64,000 nt of DNA from positions 1-64,000 of the forward strand of contig NZ_FMYZ01000014.1 of the NCBI RefSeq assembly GCF_900101625.1, in the 5' to 3' direction. The position numbers were made by a program, and so were the translations under genes. The notes beneath the pieces were generated by a model. It saw nothing but the letters and a program-made list of their open reading frames with translations. It ran no database searches and had not been told where the DNA came from. Origin of the DNA: Cupriavidus sp. YR651 (GTDB lineage Bacteria > Pseudomonadota > Gammaproteobacteria > Burkholderiales > Burkholderiaceae). Of this stretch, positions 16,189 through 24,828 are shown piece after piece; the stretch's first letter is position 1; every line of letters starts with the position of its first letter.

Positions 16189-17754
16189 ATGTCGAACGCT
16201 CCCCCCGTCCTCCGGCTCTCTCATATCACCAAGCGGTTTGGCCCGCTGACCGCCAATGACGATATCTCGCTCGCACTCCATCGCGGCGAGGTGCTGGCGT
16301 TGCTTGGCGAAAACGGCGCGGGCAAAAGCACGCTCGTCAACATCCTGTTTGGGCATTACGTGGCGGATGCCGGCACCGTGGAGGTCGACGGCGTGCCCCT
16401 GCCGCCGGGCAATCCGCGTGCCGCGCTGGCGGCCGGGGTCGGCATGGTGCACCAGCATTTCACCCTGGCGGACAACCTGTCCGTGCTGGACAACATCCTG
16501 ATTGGCACGGAACCGCTCTGGCGCTGGCGCCAGCAGCGTGGCGCCGCGCGGGCGCGCGTGCAGGAACTGGCCACGAAATTTGGCCTGGCCGTGCAGCCGC
16601 AGGCCCGCGTCGGGGCGCTGTCGGTCGGTGAACGGCAGCGCGTGGAAATCATCAAGGCGCTCTATCGCGGCGCACGTGTGCTGATCCTCGATGAGCCGAC
16701 CGCCGTGCTGACGCCGCAGGAGGTCGACAGCCTGTTCAGCACGCTTGCGCAACTGATTGCCGAAGGGCTTTCCGTTATTTTCATCAGCCACAAGCTGGAC
16801 GAGGTATTGCGCGTCTCGCATCGCGTGGCCGTGCTGCGCGGTGGGAAGCTGGTGGCGACGCGCGCCGTGGCGGAGACCAGCAAGCCGGAACTTGCCGAAC
16901 TGATGGTGGGCCGGCGCGTGGAGATGCCCACGCGCGATGCGGCGGCGGCGCCCGGCGCGCTGGTTGCCACGCTGGATCGCGCCAGCGTGCCGCCCGCCGA
17001 AGGCCGGGTCGGCCTGCACGACGTCACGCTGGCGCTGCATGCGGGCGAGATCGTTGGCATCGCCGGCGTGTCCGGCAACGGGCAGGTGACGCTGGCGGAG
17101 TTGATGAGCGGCATGCTGGCGCCGTCCTCGGGCCGGCTTGCGATTGCCGGGGCGCACCTGCCGGCCGAGCCACGACGCTGGATTGCCGCGGGCGTGGCCC
17201 GGGTGCCCGAAGACCGGCACGCCGAAGGCGTGGTGGGTGACCTGGCCGTCTGGGAGAACGCCATCGCCGAGCAACTGGCCAACCCGGCGTTTGTTCGCGC
17301 GGGATGCATTCGCGGTGGCGCCGCGCGGCGCTTTGCCGCAGCGCTGGTGCGGGCGTTCGACGTGCGTGGTGGCGGCATCGACGTGCCCACGCGCACGCTT
17401 TCCGGCGGCAATATGCAGAAGCTGATCCTCGGGCGCGCGCTCTCCGTACGCGGTTCCTCCTCGCCGCAACTGGTGATCGCCAGCCAGCCGACCTGGGGAC
17501 TGGATATTGGCGCGGTGGCCTACGTCCACCGGCAGTTGCTGGAAGCCGCAAGCGGCGGCGCGGCGGTGTTGCTGATCTCGGAGGATCTGGATGAGTTGCT
17601 GTCGCTGGCGGACCGCATCGCGGTGATCCACGGCGGACGCGTGACGCCGGCGCGGCCGGCCTCGGCGTGGACCATCGGCACGCTCGGCCTGGCCATGGCT
17701 GGCGCCGACGCCACACACGGCATGCCCGAGGCGGAGGTGGTCCATGCGGCTTGA
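16189..17754 (+). CDS. ABC importer ATPase with two nucleotide-binding domains (nucleoside type)
   Basis: A 521-aa fused ATPase of the sugar/nucleoside (CUT2-like, YufO) class that energises uptake at the inner membrane. Domain 1 has Walker A GENGAGKST (40-48), signature LSVGERQRVEI and Walker B LILDEPTAVLTP. Domain 2 has the usual degenerate Walker A (GVSGNGQVTLAEL) and signature LSGGNMQKLILGRAL, then LVIASQPTWGLDIGAV. One functional and one degenerate ATP site is normal for this class. Its end overlaps the first permease gene by 11 nt. Confidence 0.93.
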   Translation: MSNAPPVLRLSHITKRFGPLTANDDISLALHRGEVLALLGENGAGKSTLVNILFGHYVADAGTVEVDGVPLPPGNPRAALAAGVGMVHQHFTLADNLSVLDNILIGTEPLWRWRQQRGAARARVQELATKFGLAVQPQARVGALSVGERQRVEIIKALYRGARVLILDEPTAVLTPQEVDSLFSTLAQLIAEGLSVIFISHKLDEVLRVSHRVAVLRGGKLVATRAVAETSKPELAELMVGRRVEMPTRDAAAAPGALVATLDRASVPPAEGRVGLHDVTLALHAGEIVGIAGVSGNGQVTLAELMSGMLAPSSGRLAIAGAHLPAEPRRWIAAGVARVPEDRHAEGVVGDLAVWENAIAEQLANPAFVRAGCIRGGAARRFAAALVRAFDVRGGGIDVPTRTLSGGNMQKLILGRALSVRGSSSPQLVIASQPTWGLDIGAVAYVHRQLLEAASGGAAVLLISEDLDELLSLADRIAVIHGGRVTPARPASAWTIGTLGLAMAGADATHGMPEAEVVHAA

Positions 17755-18835
17755 AGCCCGTACCACAGTGTCCCGCACGGCGCTGGTGGCGGCGCCGTTC
17801 GGCGCCATCGTCGCCACGCTGCTGATCTGCGCGCTGCTGGTGGCCTGGGCCGGCGCGCCGGTCGGCAAGGCCTACCTGTTGCTGCTGGAAGGCGGATTCG
17901 GCTCGCGCTTTGCGTGGTCTGAAACGCTGACCCGCGCGACGCCCCTGATGCTGACGGGACTCGCCGTCGCCGTGGCGTTCCGCACGCGGCTGTTCAACAT
18001 CGGCGCCGAGGGACAGCTATACCTTGGCGCGCTGGCCGCCGTGGCGGTGGGCGGCCAGGTGGATGGCGCGGCGGCCCCCTGGGCGGCAGCGCTGCCCAAC
18101 GGCGTGCTGTTCGGCCTGATGGTGGCGGCCGGGATGCTGGCCGGCGCGCTGCTGTTGCTGCTGCCGGCCGTGCTCAAGCTGCGGCTGGGCGTGGACGAGG
18201 TGGTCACCACGCTGCTGCTCAATTTCGTGGTCTTGCTGGGTGTATCGATGATGCTGGACGGGCCGATGAAAGATCCGCTGGCAATGGGCTGGCCGCAATC
18301 GGTGGCGCTGGTGTCGGAACTGGAGCTGACGCGGCTGCTGGAGCGCTCGCGCGTGCATAGCGGGCTGCTGATCGCGATGGCGCTGGCGGTGGCGATCTGG
18401 GCCGTCAACCGCTTTACCGTGTTCGGCCTGCAGATGCGCGCGGTGGGCGCCAATGCCCGCGCGGCCGCATTCGCCGGCATGCCGGTGGCGCGCGTCACGC
18501 TGCTTGCTGCGTTGCTGTCCGGCGCGCTGGCGGGGCTGGCCGGGGTGGTGGAAGTGGCCGGCCGCACCGGCTATCTGACGCTCGATATTTCGCCCGGCTA
18601 CGGCTATGCGGGCGTGGTCATCGCCATGCTGGCCGGGCTGCATCCGATTGGCGTGGTGGCCGCATCGGTCTTCGTGGCCGGGGTGCTGGTGGGGGCCGAC
18701 GGCATGAGCCGCGCGGTGGGGGTGCCCAACGCCATCGCCGACGTCATCGTGGCCGTGGCGCTCTTGACCATGCTGGTGGCGACGATGCTGACGCGCTACC
18801 GCGTGCGTTTCGATCGCATCGGGAGGGCCGCGTAA
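17744..18835 (+). CDS. ABC importer permease 1 (BPD_transp_2, nucleoside type)
   Basis: A 363-aa branched-chain/ribose-type permease (YufP-like) with eight to ten membrane helices. Family motifs include LFNIGAEGQLYLGALAAV near residue 85, LRLGVDEVVTTLLLNFVV near 145 and the cytoplasmic AVGANARAAAFAGMPVARV near 235, the segment that contacts the ATPase. It pairs with the next gene to form the membrane channel. Its stop overlaps the next start (TAATG). Confidence 0.93.
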   Translation: MRLEARTTVSRTALVAAPFGAIVATLLICALLVAWAGAPVGKAYLLLLEGGFGSRFAWSETLTRATPLMLTGLAVAVAFRTRLFNIGAEGQLYLGALAAVAVGGQVDGAAAPWAAALPNGVLFGLMVAAGMLAGALLLLLPAVLKLRLGVDEVVTTLLLNFVVLLGVSMMLDGPMKDPLAMGWPQSVALVSELELTRLLERSRVHSGLLIAMALAVAIWAVNRFTVFGLQMRAVGANARAAAFAGMPVARVTLLAALLSGALAGLAGVVEVAGRTGYLTLDISPGYGYAGVVIAMLAGLHPIGVVAASVFVAGVLVGADGMSRAVGVPNAIADVIVAVALLTMLVATMLTRYRVRFDRIGRAA

Positions 18836-19785
18836 TGGAGCTTCTCGATATTCTCGCCGGGGCGCCGTTCTGGATTGCGGTGCTGCGCGTGGCCACGCCG
18901 CTGATCTTCGGCACGCTGGGCGTGCTGCTGTGCGAACGTGCGGGCGTGCTCAACCTCGGCATCGAAGGGATCATGGTGGCCGGCGCGTTTTCCGGCTGGC
19001 TGGCCGTCTACCACGGCGCGCCGCTGTGGGGCGGCGTGGGCGCGGCGGCGGCAGTGGGCCTGGCTTTCGGCCTGCTGCACGGATGGCTGACGGTGTCGAT
19101 GGCGCTGTCGCAGCACGTGGCGGGGCTCGGCGTGACGATGCTGGCGACGAGCCTCTCCTACTATGCGTACCGCCTTGGCTTCTCACAGGTCTCGACGCCG
19201 CCGACGATCACGCCGTTCGCGCCGATGACAGCGTGGCAGCACGTGCCGCTGATCGGCCCCGTGATGGCGGGCGAAACCGCGCTGACGCTGCTGGCGTTAC
19301 TGATGGCGCCGATCATCGCCTGGCTGCTCTATCGCACCCCGCTGGGGCTGGCCGTGCGCATGGTCGGCGAGAATCCGGCGGCGGCCGAAGGGCAGGGCAT
19401 TCGCGTGGGTGCCATACGCATCGGGGCGATCATGGCCGGCTCCGCCTTGATGGCGGTGGGCGGCGCCTTCCTGACGTTGTCCGCGTTCAACGCGTTCTTC
19501 TTCAACATGATCAACGGCCGGGGCTGGATCTGCGTGGCGCTGGTCGTCTTTGCGTCCTGGCGGCCGGGGCGCGCGTTGCTGGGCGCGCTGCTGTTTGCCG
19601 CATTCGACGCCTTGCAGTTGCGGCTCCAGCAGGGCGGCGTCAGCTTGCCCGGCCTGCCGGCGCTGCCCTATCAGGTCTACCTGATGCTGCCGTATGTGCT
19701 GTCGATCCTGGCGCTGGTGCTGGTGGCGCGCCGCGCGGCGTATCCGCAGGCGCTGATGAAGCCCTATCGCAAGGGCGAGCGCTGA
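18835..19785 (+). CDS. ABC importer permease 2 (BPD_transp_2, nucleoside type)
   Basis: A 316-aa second permease (YufQ-like) with about eight helices. It shows the matching motifs VLNLGIEGIMVAGAFSGWL near residue 38, MVGENPAAAEGQGIRVGAI near residue 178 and the ALSAFNAFFF-type helix. Together with permease 1, the double ATPase and the BMP receptor it makes a complete importer encoded as one transcription unit. About 24 nt separate it from cytosine deaminase, which therefore probably shares the transcript. Confidence 0.93.
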   Translation: MELLDILAGAPFWIAVLRVATPLIFGTLGVLLCERAGVLNLGIEGIMVAGAFSGWLAVYHGAPLWGGVGAAAAVGLAFGLLHGWLTVSMALSQHVAGLGVTMLATSLSYYAYRLGFSQVSTPPTITPFAPMTAWQHVPLIGPVMAGETALTLLALLMAPIIAWLLYRTPLGLAVRMVGENPAAAEGQGIRVGAIRIGAIMAGSALMAVGGAFLTLSAFNAFFFNMINGRGWICVALVVFASWRPGRALLGALLFAAFDALQLRLQQGGVSLPGLPALPYQVYLMLPYVLSILALVLVARRAAYPQALMKPYRKGER

Positions 19786-19809
19786 TTTCTTTTCTTTACG
19801 AGACCTCTC

Positions 19810-21093
19810 ATGTTCGACCTTATCCTGCGCCACTGCACATTGCCCGACGGACGCACCGACATCGACATCGGCATTGCCGACGGCAGGATCGCCGCGCTGG
19901 AGCCACGCCTTGCCGCCACCGGCGGCGAGGAAATCGACGCCGCGGGCCAGCTGGTGACGCCGCCGTTTGTCGACGCGCACTTTCACATGGACTCCACGCT
20001 GTCGTACGGCCTGCCGCGCGTGAACCAGTCGGGGACGTTGCTGGAGGGGATTGCGCTGTGGGGCGAGCTCAAGCCGTTGCTGACACAGGATGCACTGGTG
20101 GAGCGCGCGCTGGCCTATTGCGACTGGGCGGTGGCCAAGGGGCTGCTGGCGATCCGGTCGCACGTGGATATCTGCGATCCGCGCCTGCTGGCCACCGAGG
20201 CGCTGCTGCATGTCCGCGAGCGCGTGAAGCCGTATCTGGACTTGCAACTGGTGGCGTTTCCGCAGGACGGGGTGCTGCGATCCCCGGGCGCGCTGGAGAA
20301 CCTGCGCCGGGCGCTCGATATGGGCGTCGACGTGGTCGGCGGGATTCCGCACTTCGAGCGGACGATGGCGGACGGCGCGGCGTCGGTGAAGCTGCTCTGC
20401 GAGGAAGCGGCCGCGCGCGGCCTGCGCGTGGATATGCATTGCGACGAGAGCGACGATCCGATGTCGCGGCACATCGAGACGCTGGCGAGTGAATCGGTGC
20501 GGCTGGGGCTGCAAGGCCGCGTGACGGGGTCTCACCTGACATCGATGCATTCGATGGACAACTACTACGTGTCCAAGCTGCTGCCGCTGATGCGTGAGGC
20601 TGGGGTGGCGGCCATCGCCAATCCGCTGATTAACATCACGTTGCAGGGGCGGCACGATACGTATCCCAGGCGGCGTGGCATGACGCGTGTGCCGGAGATG
20701 CTGGCGGCGGGCATTCCGGTGGCGTTCGGGCATGACTGCGTGATGGACCCGTGGTACAGCCTGGGCACGGGGGACATGCTTGAGGTGGCGCACATGGGCC
20801 TGCACGTCGGCCAGATGACGGGGCAGGACGCGATGCGTGCGTGCTTTGCTGCGGTGACGGAGACGCCGGCGGCGATTCTCGGGCTGGAAGGGTATGGCGT
20901 GGCGCCGGGCTGCCGGGCCGACCTGGTGCTGCTGCAGGCGCGCGATCCGGTGGAGGCGATCCGTTTGCGGGCGACGCGCCTGATGGTGCTGCGCGCGGGC
21001 AAGGTCGTGGCGCGCACGCCTGCGACGACGGCGGTGTTGTCGCTGGAGGGGCGGCCATCGCAAGTGGATTTCCAGTTGCGTCGCGGTGGGTGA
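19810..21093 (+). CDS. codA: Cytosine deaminase
   Basis: A 427-aa amidohydrolase-superfamily enzyme that deaminates cytosine to uracil and ammonia. Metal ligands and substrate residues of CodA are all visible: FVDAHFHMDSTL (HxH), QSGTLLEGIALW, LQLVAFPQDG (substrate Gln), RVDMHCDESDDP (His and Glu), TGSHLTSMHS and VAFGHDCVMDPWYSLG (Asp). A related isoguanine or creatinine-type activity is possible but the motif set favours cytosine. It ends the operon, so imported cytosine would be converted to uracil and passed to Upp and the URC enzymes. Confidence 0.9.
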   Translation: MFDLILRHCTLPDGRTDIDIGIADGRIAALEPRLAATGGEEIDAAGQLVTPPFVDAHFHMDSTLSYGLPRVNQSGTLLEGIALWGELKPLLTQDALVERALAYCDWAVAKGLLAIRSHVDICDPRLLATEALLHVRERVKPYLDLQLVAFPQDGVLRSPGALENLRRALDMGVDVVGGIPHFERTMADGAASVKLLCEEAAARGLRVDMHCDESDDPMSRHIETLASESVRLGLQGRVTGSHLTSMHSMDNYYVSKLLPLMREAGVAAIANPLINITLQGRHDTYPRRRGMTRVPEMLAAGIPVAFGHDCVMDPWYSLGTGDMLEVAHMGLHVGQMTGQDAMRACFAAVTETPAAILGLEGYGVAPGCRADLVLLQARDPVEAIRLRATRLMVLRAGKVVARTPATTAVLSLEGRPSQVDFQLRRGG

Positions 21094-21138
21094 CGAGCGC
21101 GGAGCGCGCGTGGCGTTCGGATTTTTTAGGGCAGGGTG

Positions 21139-21167
21139 TTGACAGCCATCGAGCGTGTCAGCATAAT
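21139..21167 (+). promoter_or_regulatory. Promoter of tRNA-Leu
   Basis: A consensus TTGACA at 21139-21144 and CATAAT at 21162-21167 with exactly 17 bp between them lie about 40 bp ahead of the mature tRNA. Confidence 0.85.
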
Positions 21168-21206
21168 TGCGTTCTTCGCATCGCAGCAGCAATGCAGCGA
21201 GACGAA

Positions 21207-21293
21207 GCCCAGATGGCGGAATTGGTAGACGCACTAGGTTCAGGTCCTAGCGGTGGCAACACTGTGGAGGTTCGAGTCCTCTTCTGGGCACCA
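21207..21293 (+). tRNA. tRNA-Leu (CAG anticodon)
   Basis: An 87-nt class II tRNA with acceptor GCCCAGA pairing to TCTGGGC, D-loop GAATTGGTAGACGC, anticodon arm around TTCAGGT (anticodon CAG), a long variable arm, TTCGAGT T-loop and encoded CCA. A consensus promoter precedes it and a terminator hairpin follows. Confidence 0.97.
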
Positions 21294-21298
21294 TATTC

Positions 21299-21325
21299 AA
21301 GGCCCCGCGCAAGCGGGGCCTTTTC
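21299..21325 (+). terminator. tRNA-Leu terminator (first copy)
   Basis: AGGCCCCGC and GCGGGGCCT form a stem with a four-base loop, followed by TTTTC. An identical copy lies at 21447-21473. Confidence 0.9.
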
Positions 21326-21446
21326 ATTTGTCAGCCCAGAAAGGAAAGCCCTGAGGGCTTTCCGCGAGGACGAGAAAAGGTTGCGCTTGCAAGCGCAACC
21401 CGGGGTCGCGCGTGGGTGACCGAGTCCTCTTCTGGGCACCATATTC

Positions 21447-21473
21447 AAGGCCCCGCGCAAGCGGGGCCTTTTC
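21447..21473. terminator. Terminator (second copy)
   Basis: This is an exact duplicate of the tRNA-Leu terminator. It sits 39 bp before the 3' end of the leftward diguanylate cyclase gene. Confidence 0.8.
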
Positions 21474-21511
21474 ATTTCTACTTGCCGACAGGCAGGAGCG
21501 CCCCCGCTCTT

Positions 21512-23431
21512 TCAGGTCGCCGCTGCCGCGGGCATCTTGCCCGACGTGCCTTCGCCCGACATGCCCGGCGCGTGCCGGACGCAATTGCGTCCGTCCGACT
21601 TCGCCTGGTACAGCGCTGCATCGGCTGCGGCAAACAGCGCGTCCCAGTGCCGTTGCCCTCGCGGGCCCATCGCCACGCCAAAGCTTGCCGTGACCTCGAG
21701 CCTCGCGCCGCCAGACAGCCGGATCGTGTGCGCGGCAATGGTCAGTCTCAGTGTCTCCGCCAGCGCCAGCGCGCGCGCGCCGTGCGTCGCCGGCATCAGG
21801 ATCGCGAATTCCTCACCGCCGAAACGCGCAGGCACGTCCGGTGCGGACACGTGCGAGCGGATCAGGTCCGCGATATCGCGCAGCACGGCGTCGCCAGCCG
21901 GATGGCCGAACCGGTCATTGATCCGCTTGAAGTGATCCAGATCCATCAAGATCAGGCAGACCGACTCACGCACGCGCTGGGCATTCGCCTCATCCGCAAA
22001 CAGGTCGTCCGCGTCGTCGATCTGGCCGAATCCCGCATAGCTCGCATTCAGCATCGTGGTCGGTGCGTCGCGCAGGTGTCCCGCCATGAGTTCCAGCGCG
22101 CGGCGGTTCAGCAGGCCGGTCAGGCCGTCCGTGCGCGCCTGGTGTTCCAGCTCCTCCGTCATCGTGGCGCGCTCGCGCAGCTTGCGGCGCAGGATGTCGA
22201 GCGCATCGAAGAGCCGGCGCAGCTCGCCGGCCTGGCGGGCGTTTTCGGGCATCGCGGCAAAGGCCGGCGGGGCGCGTTCCTCGGCCAGCGCAATCACCTC
22301 GTCGCGCGCCGCCAGCAGCGGGCGGAACAGCGATCGCTGGGCAAACAGCATCAATTGCGCCAGCACCGCGAGGATCAGCGCTGCCGCACCGCCGGCCGCC
22401 AGCAGCACGCGCAATGCGCTGTCGCGGCTGGCATCGAAATGCCGGATCACATCGTCCAGGAAGGTCTTGCGCAGACGTTCCAGCGGTTCCAGCGTCGGCA
22501 CGTAACGGTTGGTCAGTTCCGTGGGGGTCATCGAATAGTGCCCGCCGACGCGGCCCTGGGCGACCAGGCTGTCGACCATCTGCAGTCCCTGGCCGAAGAA
22601 GCGGCGATCGGCATCGGCGTAGGCTTCGCGCAGCGCGGGCGCGTCGCCGTAAAGGCTGTAGGCGGCGCCCGTCAGCTGCCAGAGCTCCAGCAGCCGGCCG
22701 CGCGTACGGTTGAAGTCGACGAGCGTGCCGAGCGGCAACGACTGCCGCGCGGCAATCGGCGCGATGATGTTGGAGGCGATGCGGCCGCCGTATTCGCGCA
22801 GGTCTCCCAGCATGCGGCCCGTGATGGCTGGCGCGGCCAGTCCGGCGTTGCAGCTGGAAAGCTTCTTCACCTGCCAGCTGATTGCAGGTTGCAAGGTATC
22901 CACGACCTCGAACATGCCTTCGATGGCGTGCTGGATGTCTTCGAGCTGGCGCTGGGGGAGGGGCAGGGCGCTCAGGCGGTCGATCTCGGCGCGGGCGCGC
23001 GTCAGCCGCTCGCGCACGCGGTCGATCATCAGTGGGGGCACCGGGTGTGCGTGCAGCCAGAACGGTGCCGGGGGCGGATCGGTCAGGCGGGCCAGGGCGG
23101 CGTCGCTGCGCGCGCGGAACCGGTTCAGCCGCTCGCGGGCCGGGCTGTCCGGCGACAAGCCCTCGCCCATGACGCTGTTGGCGGGACCCCGCTCGGCGGA
23201 CAGCACGTTGGCGGCGTCCAGCAATTCACGGTATCCGGCGATGTCGTACAAGTTCTGGCGGGCCGTGGCGAAATCGCTATAGGAGCGCGCCATCAGCATG
23301 CCGGCCAGGCCAGTCGCGCAGAATGCGGCCACGGCGGCGCCCGCGCCCAGCTTGCGGCGCAGGCTCGGGCCAAACTGGCCCGGCAAGCCGTGTCTTGCTG
23401 CGCGCCGCCGCAGGGTCGGCCAGCCGGGCAT
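21512..23431 (-). CDS. Membrane-bound diguanylate cyclase (GGDEF)
   Basis: A 639-aa protein: cytoplasmic basic N-terminus, membrane helix 1 (about 28-48), a helical periplasmic sensor of about 290 residues, helix 2 (about 340-363), a linker/HAMP-like region and a C-terminal GGDEF domain. The active site reads GGEEF at 538-542 with LMDLDHFKRINDRFGH upstream, so c-di-GMP synthesis is expected. The inhibitory RxxD site five residues before GGEEF is SAPD, so product inhibition through that site is probably lost. ATG at 23431 has GGAG 7 nt ahead; the longer upstream frame is rejected. The ligand of the sensor is unknown. Confidence 0.92.
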   Translation of the reverse strand: MPGWPTLRRRAARHGLPGQFGPSLRRKLGAGAAVAAFCATGLAGMLMARSYSDFATARQNLYDIAGYRELLDAANVLSAERGPANSVMGEGLSPDSPARERLNRFRARSDAALARLTDPPPAPFWLHAHPVPPLMIDRVRERLTRARAEIDRLSALPLPQRQLEDIQHAIEGMFEVVDTLQPAISWQVKKLSSCNAGLAAPAITGRMLGDLREYGGRIASNIIAPIAARQSLPLGTLVDFNRTRGRLLELWQLTGAAYSLYGDAPALREAYADADRRFFGQGLQMVDSLVAQGRVGGHYSMTPTELTNRYVPTLEPLERLRKTFLDDVIRHFDASRDSALRVLLAAGGAAALILAVLAQLMLFAQRSLFRPLLAARDEVIALAEERAPPAFAAMPENARQAGELRRLFDALDILRRKLRERATMTEELEHQARTDGLTGLLNRRALELMAGHLRDAPTTMLNASYAGFGQIDDADDLFADEANAQRVRESVCLILMDLDHFKRINDRFGHPAGDAVLRDIADLIRSHVSAPDVPARFGGEEFAILMPATHGARALALAETLRLTIAAHTIRLSGGARLEVTASFGVAMGPRGQRHWDALFAAADAALYQAKSDGRNCVRHAPGMSGEGTSGKMPAAAAT

Positions 23432-23659
23432 CGGGATCTCCAGATAGAAATGTCTCGGGGCGGATGCTAACGAAGCAGCAACGCTTTGCATAGTCAGACA
23501 ATTGCCGTTGCGCGCATGCCTAAATTGTCTGCTTGCTTGTACGATCTCTGCGGGTTTCGTCCTGCGCGAGACCTCACATTCCAGGTAACCATCGACCGAT
23601 GTTTGACCTATTCTCAAACTGATCGGGCAAGGTTGAGAACGCCCGACGAGGTGGTTGCC

Positions 23660-24616
23660 ATGTCCGTGCTGAAGCTGTACGGGAGAGAGGAGAGGGCCGG
23701 GAGCCATCCCGGATGGGGACGCTGTGTTGCCGCGGACCCAGGCCACCATCCTGTTCTCCACTGGTGTTTTCTGCTTGCGCTGCTGGCCAGCGCCGCCGCT
23801 CACGCGGACTTTGCGAGCGGGCCACCCGGCGACGAAGGGCCGCGAGTCTGGGTAACCGTGGAACCCGAGGAGCCCGCAGCGCCGCCGGTGGCCGCGGAGC
23901 CCCCGGTGTCCGCAACGCCCACGGTATCCGAAGTGCCCCCGGTGTCCGCCACATCCCCGACTCCAGCCGCGATTCCCGAGACGCCGTCGATGGTGCCGCC
24001 ACGCATGATCAGCGAGGACGAAAACCCGGATCTGCCCGTCCCCGTGCACGCATCGCTGCCGCCAAGATCGGCACCGGACGCCGACCATGACACGCACCCG
24101 CTGAGCGGCATCGACCGTGAGGTCGTCTCATTCCGCGAAGGCCCGCGTCGCCCATTGCTACATCTCGACGATGTTGCCACGGCCACCGGATTTGTCGATA
24201 GCCGCGTGCGCAGCATGGCGCTGGCGCTGGACACGCCCCTGTCGCGCAATGCCAATGGGCTGACTTTGCAGTCGCGCGTGGAAATGGCGTATCGCCCCGG
24301 ACTGTCACCGGTGCCGGGCAACTGGGATGCGCCACCCGGAGAGGCCAATGCCACCGGCCTGGCGGTGCGGCTGTACGGCTCCAAGCCAACGCGGCTGAAC
24401 GGGGTGTATCCCTTCGTCGAGGCCGACTGGTGGCAGGACAATCGCGCGCGGACCATCAATATCAATGGCACCCGGATCGATACCGACGTGCTGCGCGGCC
24501 TGCTGTCGTTCAACATCGGCGCGCACAGCAATTCGACGACCGGCCTGAAGTTGTGGGTCAAGGCGCGAGGCGGGAAAAATGCAGGCGGCACGCTGGGCGC
24601 GCGCTACAGGTGGTAG
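23660..24616 (+). CDS. Orphan autotransporter-barrel-like secreted protein
   Basis: About 318 aa: a long N-region and hydrophobic signal (CFLLALLASAAAHA), a Pro/Val/Glu-rich linker (about residues 65-130), then about 150 residues resembling the C-terminal end of an autotransporter beta-barrel, with GVYPFVEADWWQDN, ININGTRIDTDVLRGL and a final GGTLGARYRW ending in an aromatic residue as outer-membrane barrels do. No passenger domain precedes it, and the barrel segment looks too short for a full 12-strand pore. It is divergent from the diguanylate cyclase, 228 bp apart. ATG at 23660 is the best start before the signal, but upstream in-frame starts exist. Confidence 0.7.
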   Translation: MSVLKLYGREERAGSHPGWGRCVAADPGHHPVLHWCFLLALLASAAAHADFASGPPGDEGPRVWVTVEPEEPAAPPVAAEPPVSATPTVSEVPPVSATSPTPAAIPETPSMVPPRMISEDENPDLPVPVHASLPPRSAPDADHDTHPLSGIDREVVSFREGPRRPLLHLDDVATATGFVDSRVRSMALALDTPLSRNANGLTLQSRVEMAYRPGLSPVPGNWDAPPGEANATGLAVRLYGSKPTRLNGVYPFVEADWWQDNRARTININGTRIDTDVLRGLLSFNIGAHSNSTTGLKLWVKARGGKNAGGTLGARYRW

Positions 24617-24664
24617 CGCTGGCGGGGCTGCGGTGCACAGAGGGGAAGAATTTTCACGAAACGC

Positions 24665-24692
24665 TTGCACGCGAGGCGAATTGCGATACAAT
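24665..24692 (+). promoter_or_regulatory. Promoter of tRNA-Arg
   Basis: TTGCAC at 24665-24670 and TACAAT at 24687-24692 with a 16-bp spacer immediately precede the tRNA gene. Confidence 0.75.
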
Positions 24693-24705
24693 TGCGGCCT
24701 CGCGT

Positions 24706-24782
24706 GCGGCTGTAGCTCAGTTGGATAGAGTACTTGGCTACGAACCAAGGGGTCGTGGGTTCGAATCCTGCCAGCCGCGCCA
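24706..24782 (+). tRNA. tRNA-Arg (ACG anticodon)
   Basis: A 77-nt tRNA with acceptor GCGGCTG/CAGCCGC, D-arm AGCTCAGTTGGATAGAGT, anticodon stem CTTGG/CCAAG around loop CTACGAA (ACG), T-loop TTCGAAT and encoded CCA. The anticodon A34 is normally edited to inosine. Confidence 0.97.
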
Positions 24783-24795
24783 TCTATAAAAAGGG

Positions 24796-24828
24796 AAAGG
24801 GCTTCCGGAAACGGAAGCCCTTTTTCTT
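24796..24828 (+). terminator. Terminator of tRNA-Arg
   Basis: A perfect 12-bp stem (AAAGGGCTTCCG with CGGAAGCCCTTT) and GAAA tetraloop are followed by a T-rich run. Confidence 0.92.

Larger units (their letters stand above)
21273..21477. repeat. 57-bp direct repeat: tRNA-Leu 3' end plus terminator, duplicated
   Basis: Bases 21273-21329 (tRNA-Leu 3' end, CCA and terminator) recur identically at 21421-21477, a period of 148 bp. The spacer holds two clean palindromes: GGAAAGCCC/GGGCTTTCC at 21343-21363 and GGTTGCGCTT/AAGCGCAACC at 21379-21400. The layout resembles the two attachment sites of a very small insertion at a tRNA gene, or a local slip duplication. No reading frame is evident between the copies. 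Confidence 0.9.

Noticed and set aside
16009..17868. A long minus-strand open frame opposite the importer ATPase
   Set aside because: It lies antisense to a gene with complete Walker and signature motifs and shows no motif of its own.
21339..21400. A second tRNA next to tRNA-Leu
   Set aside because: Only the 3' end of the tRNA is duplicated; no acceptor 5' strand or anticodon arm is present in the spacer.
23432..24097. An upstream extension of the diguanylate cyclase giving 861 residues
   Set aside because: It runs antisense through the barrel-like gene; ATG 23431 has a good ribosome site and begins before the first helix.
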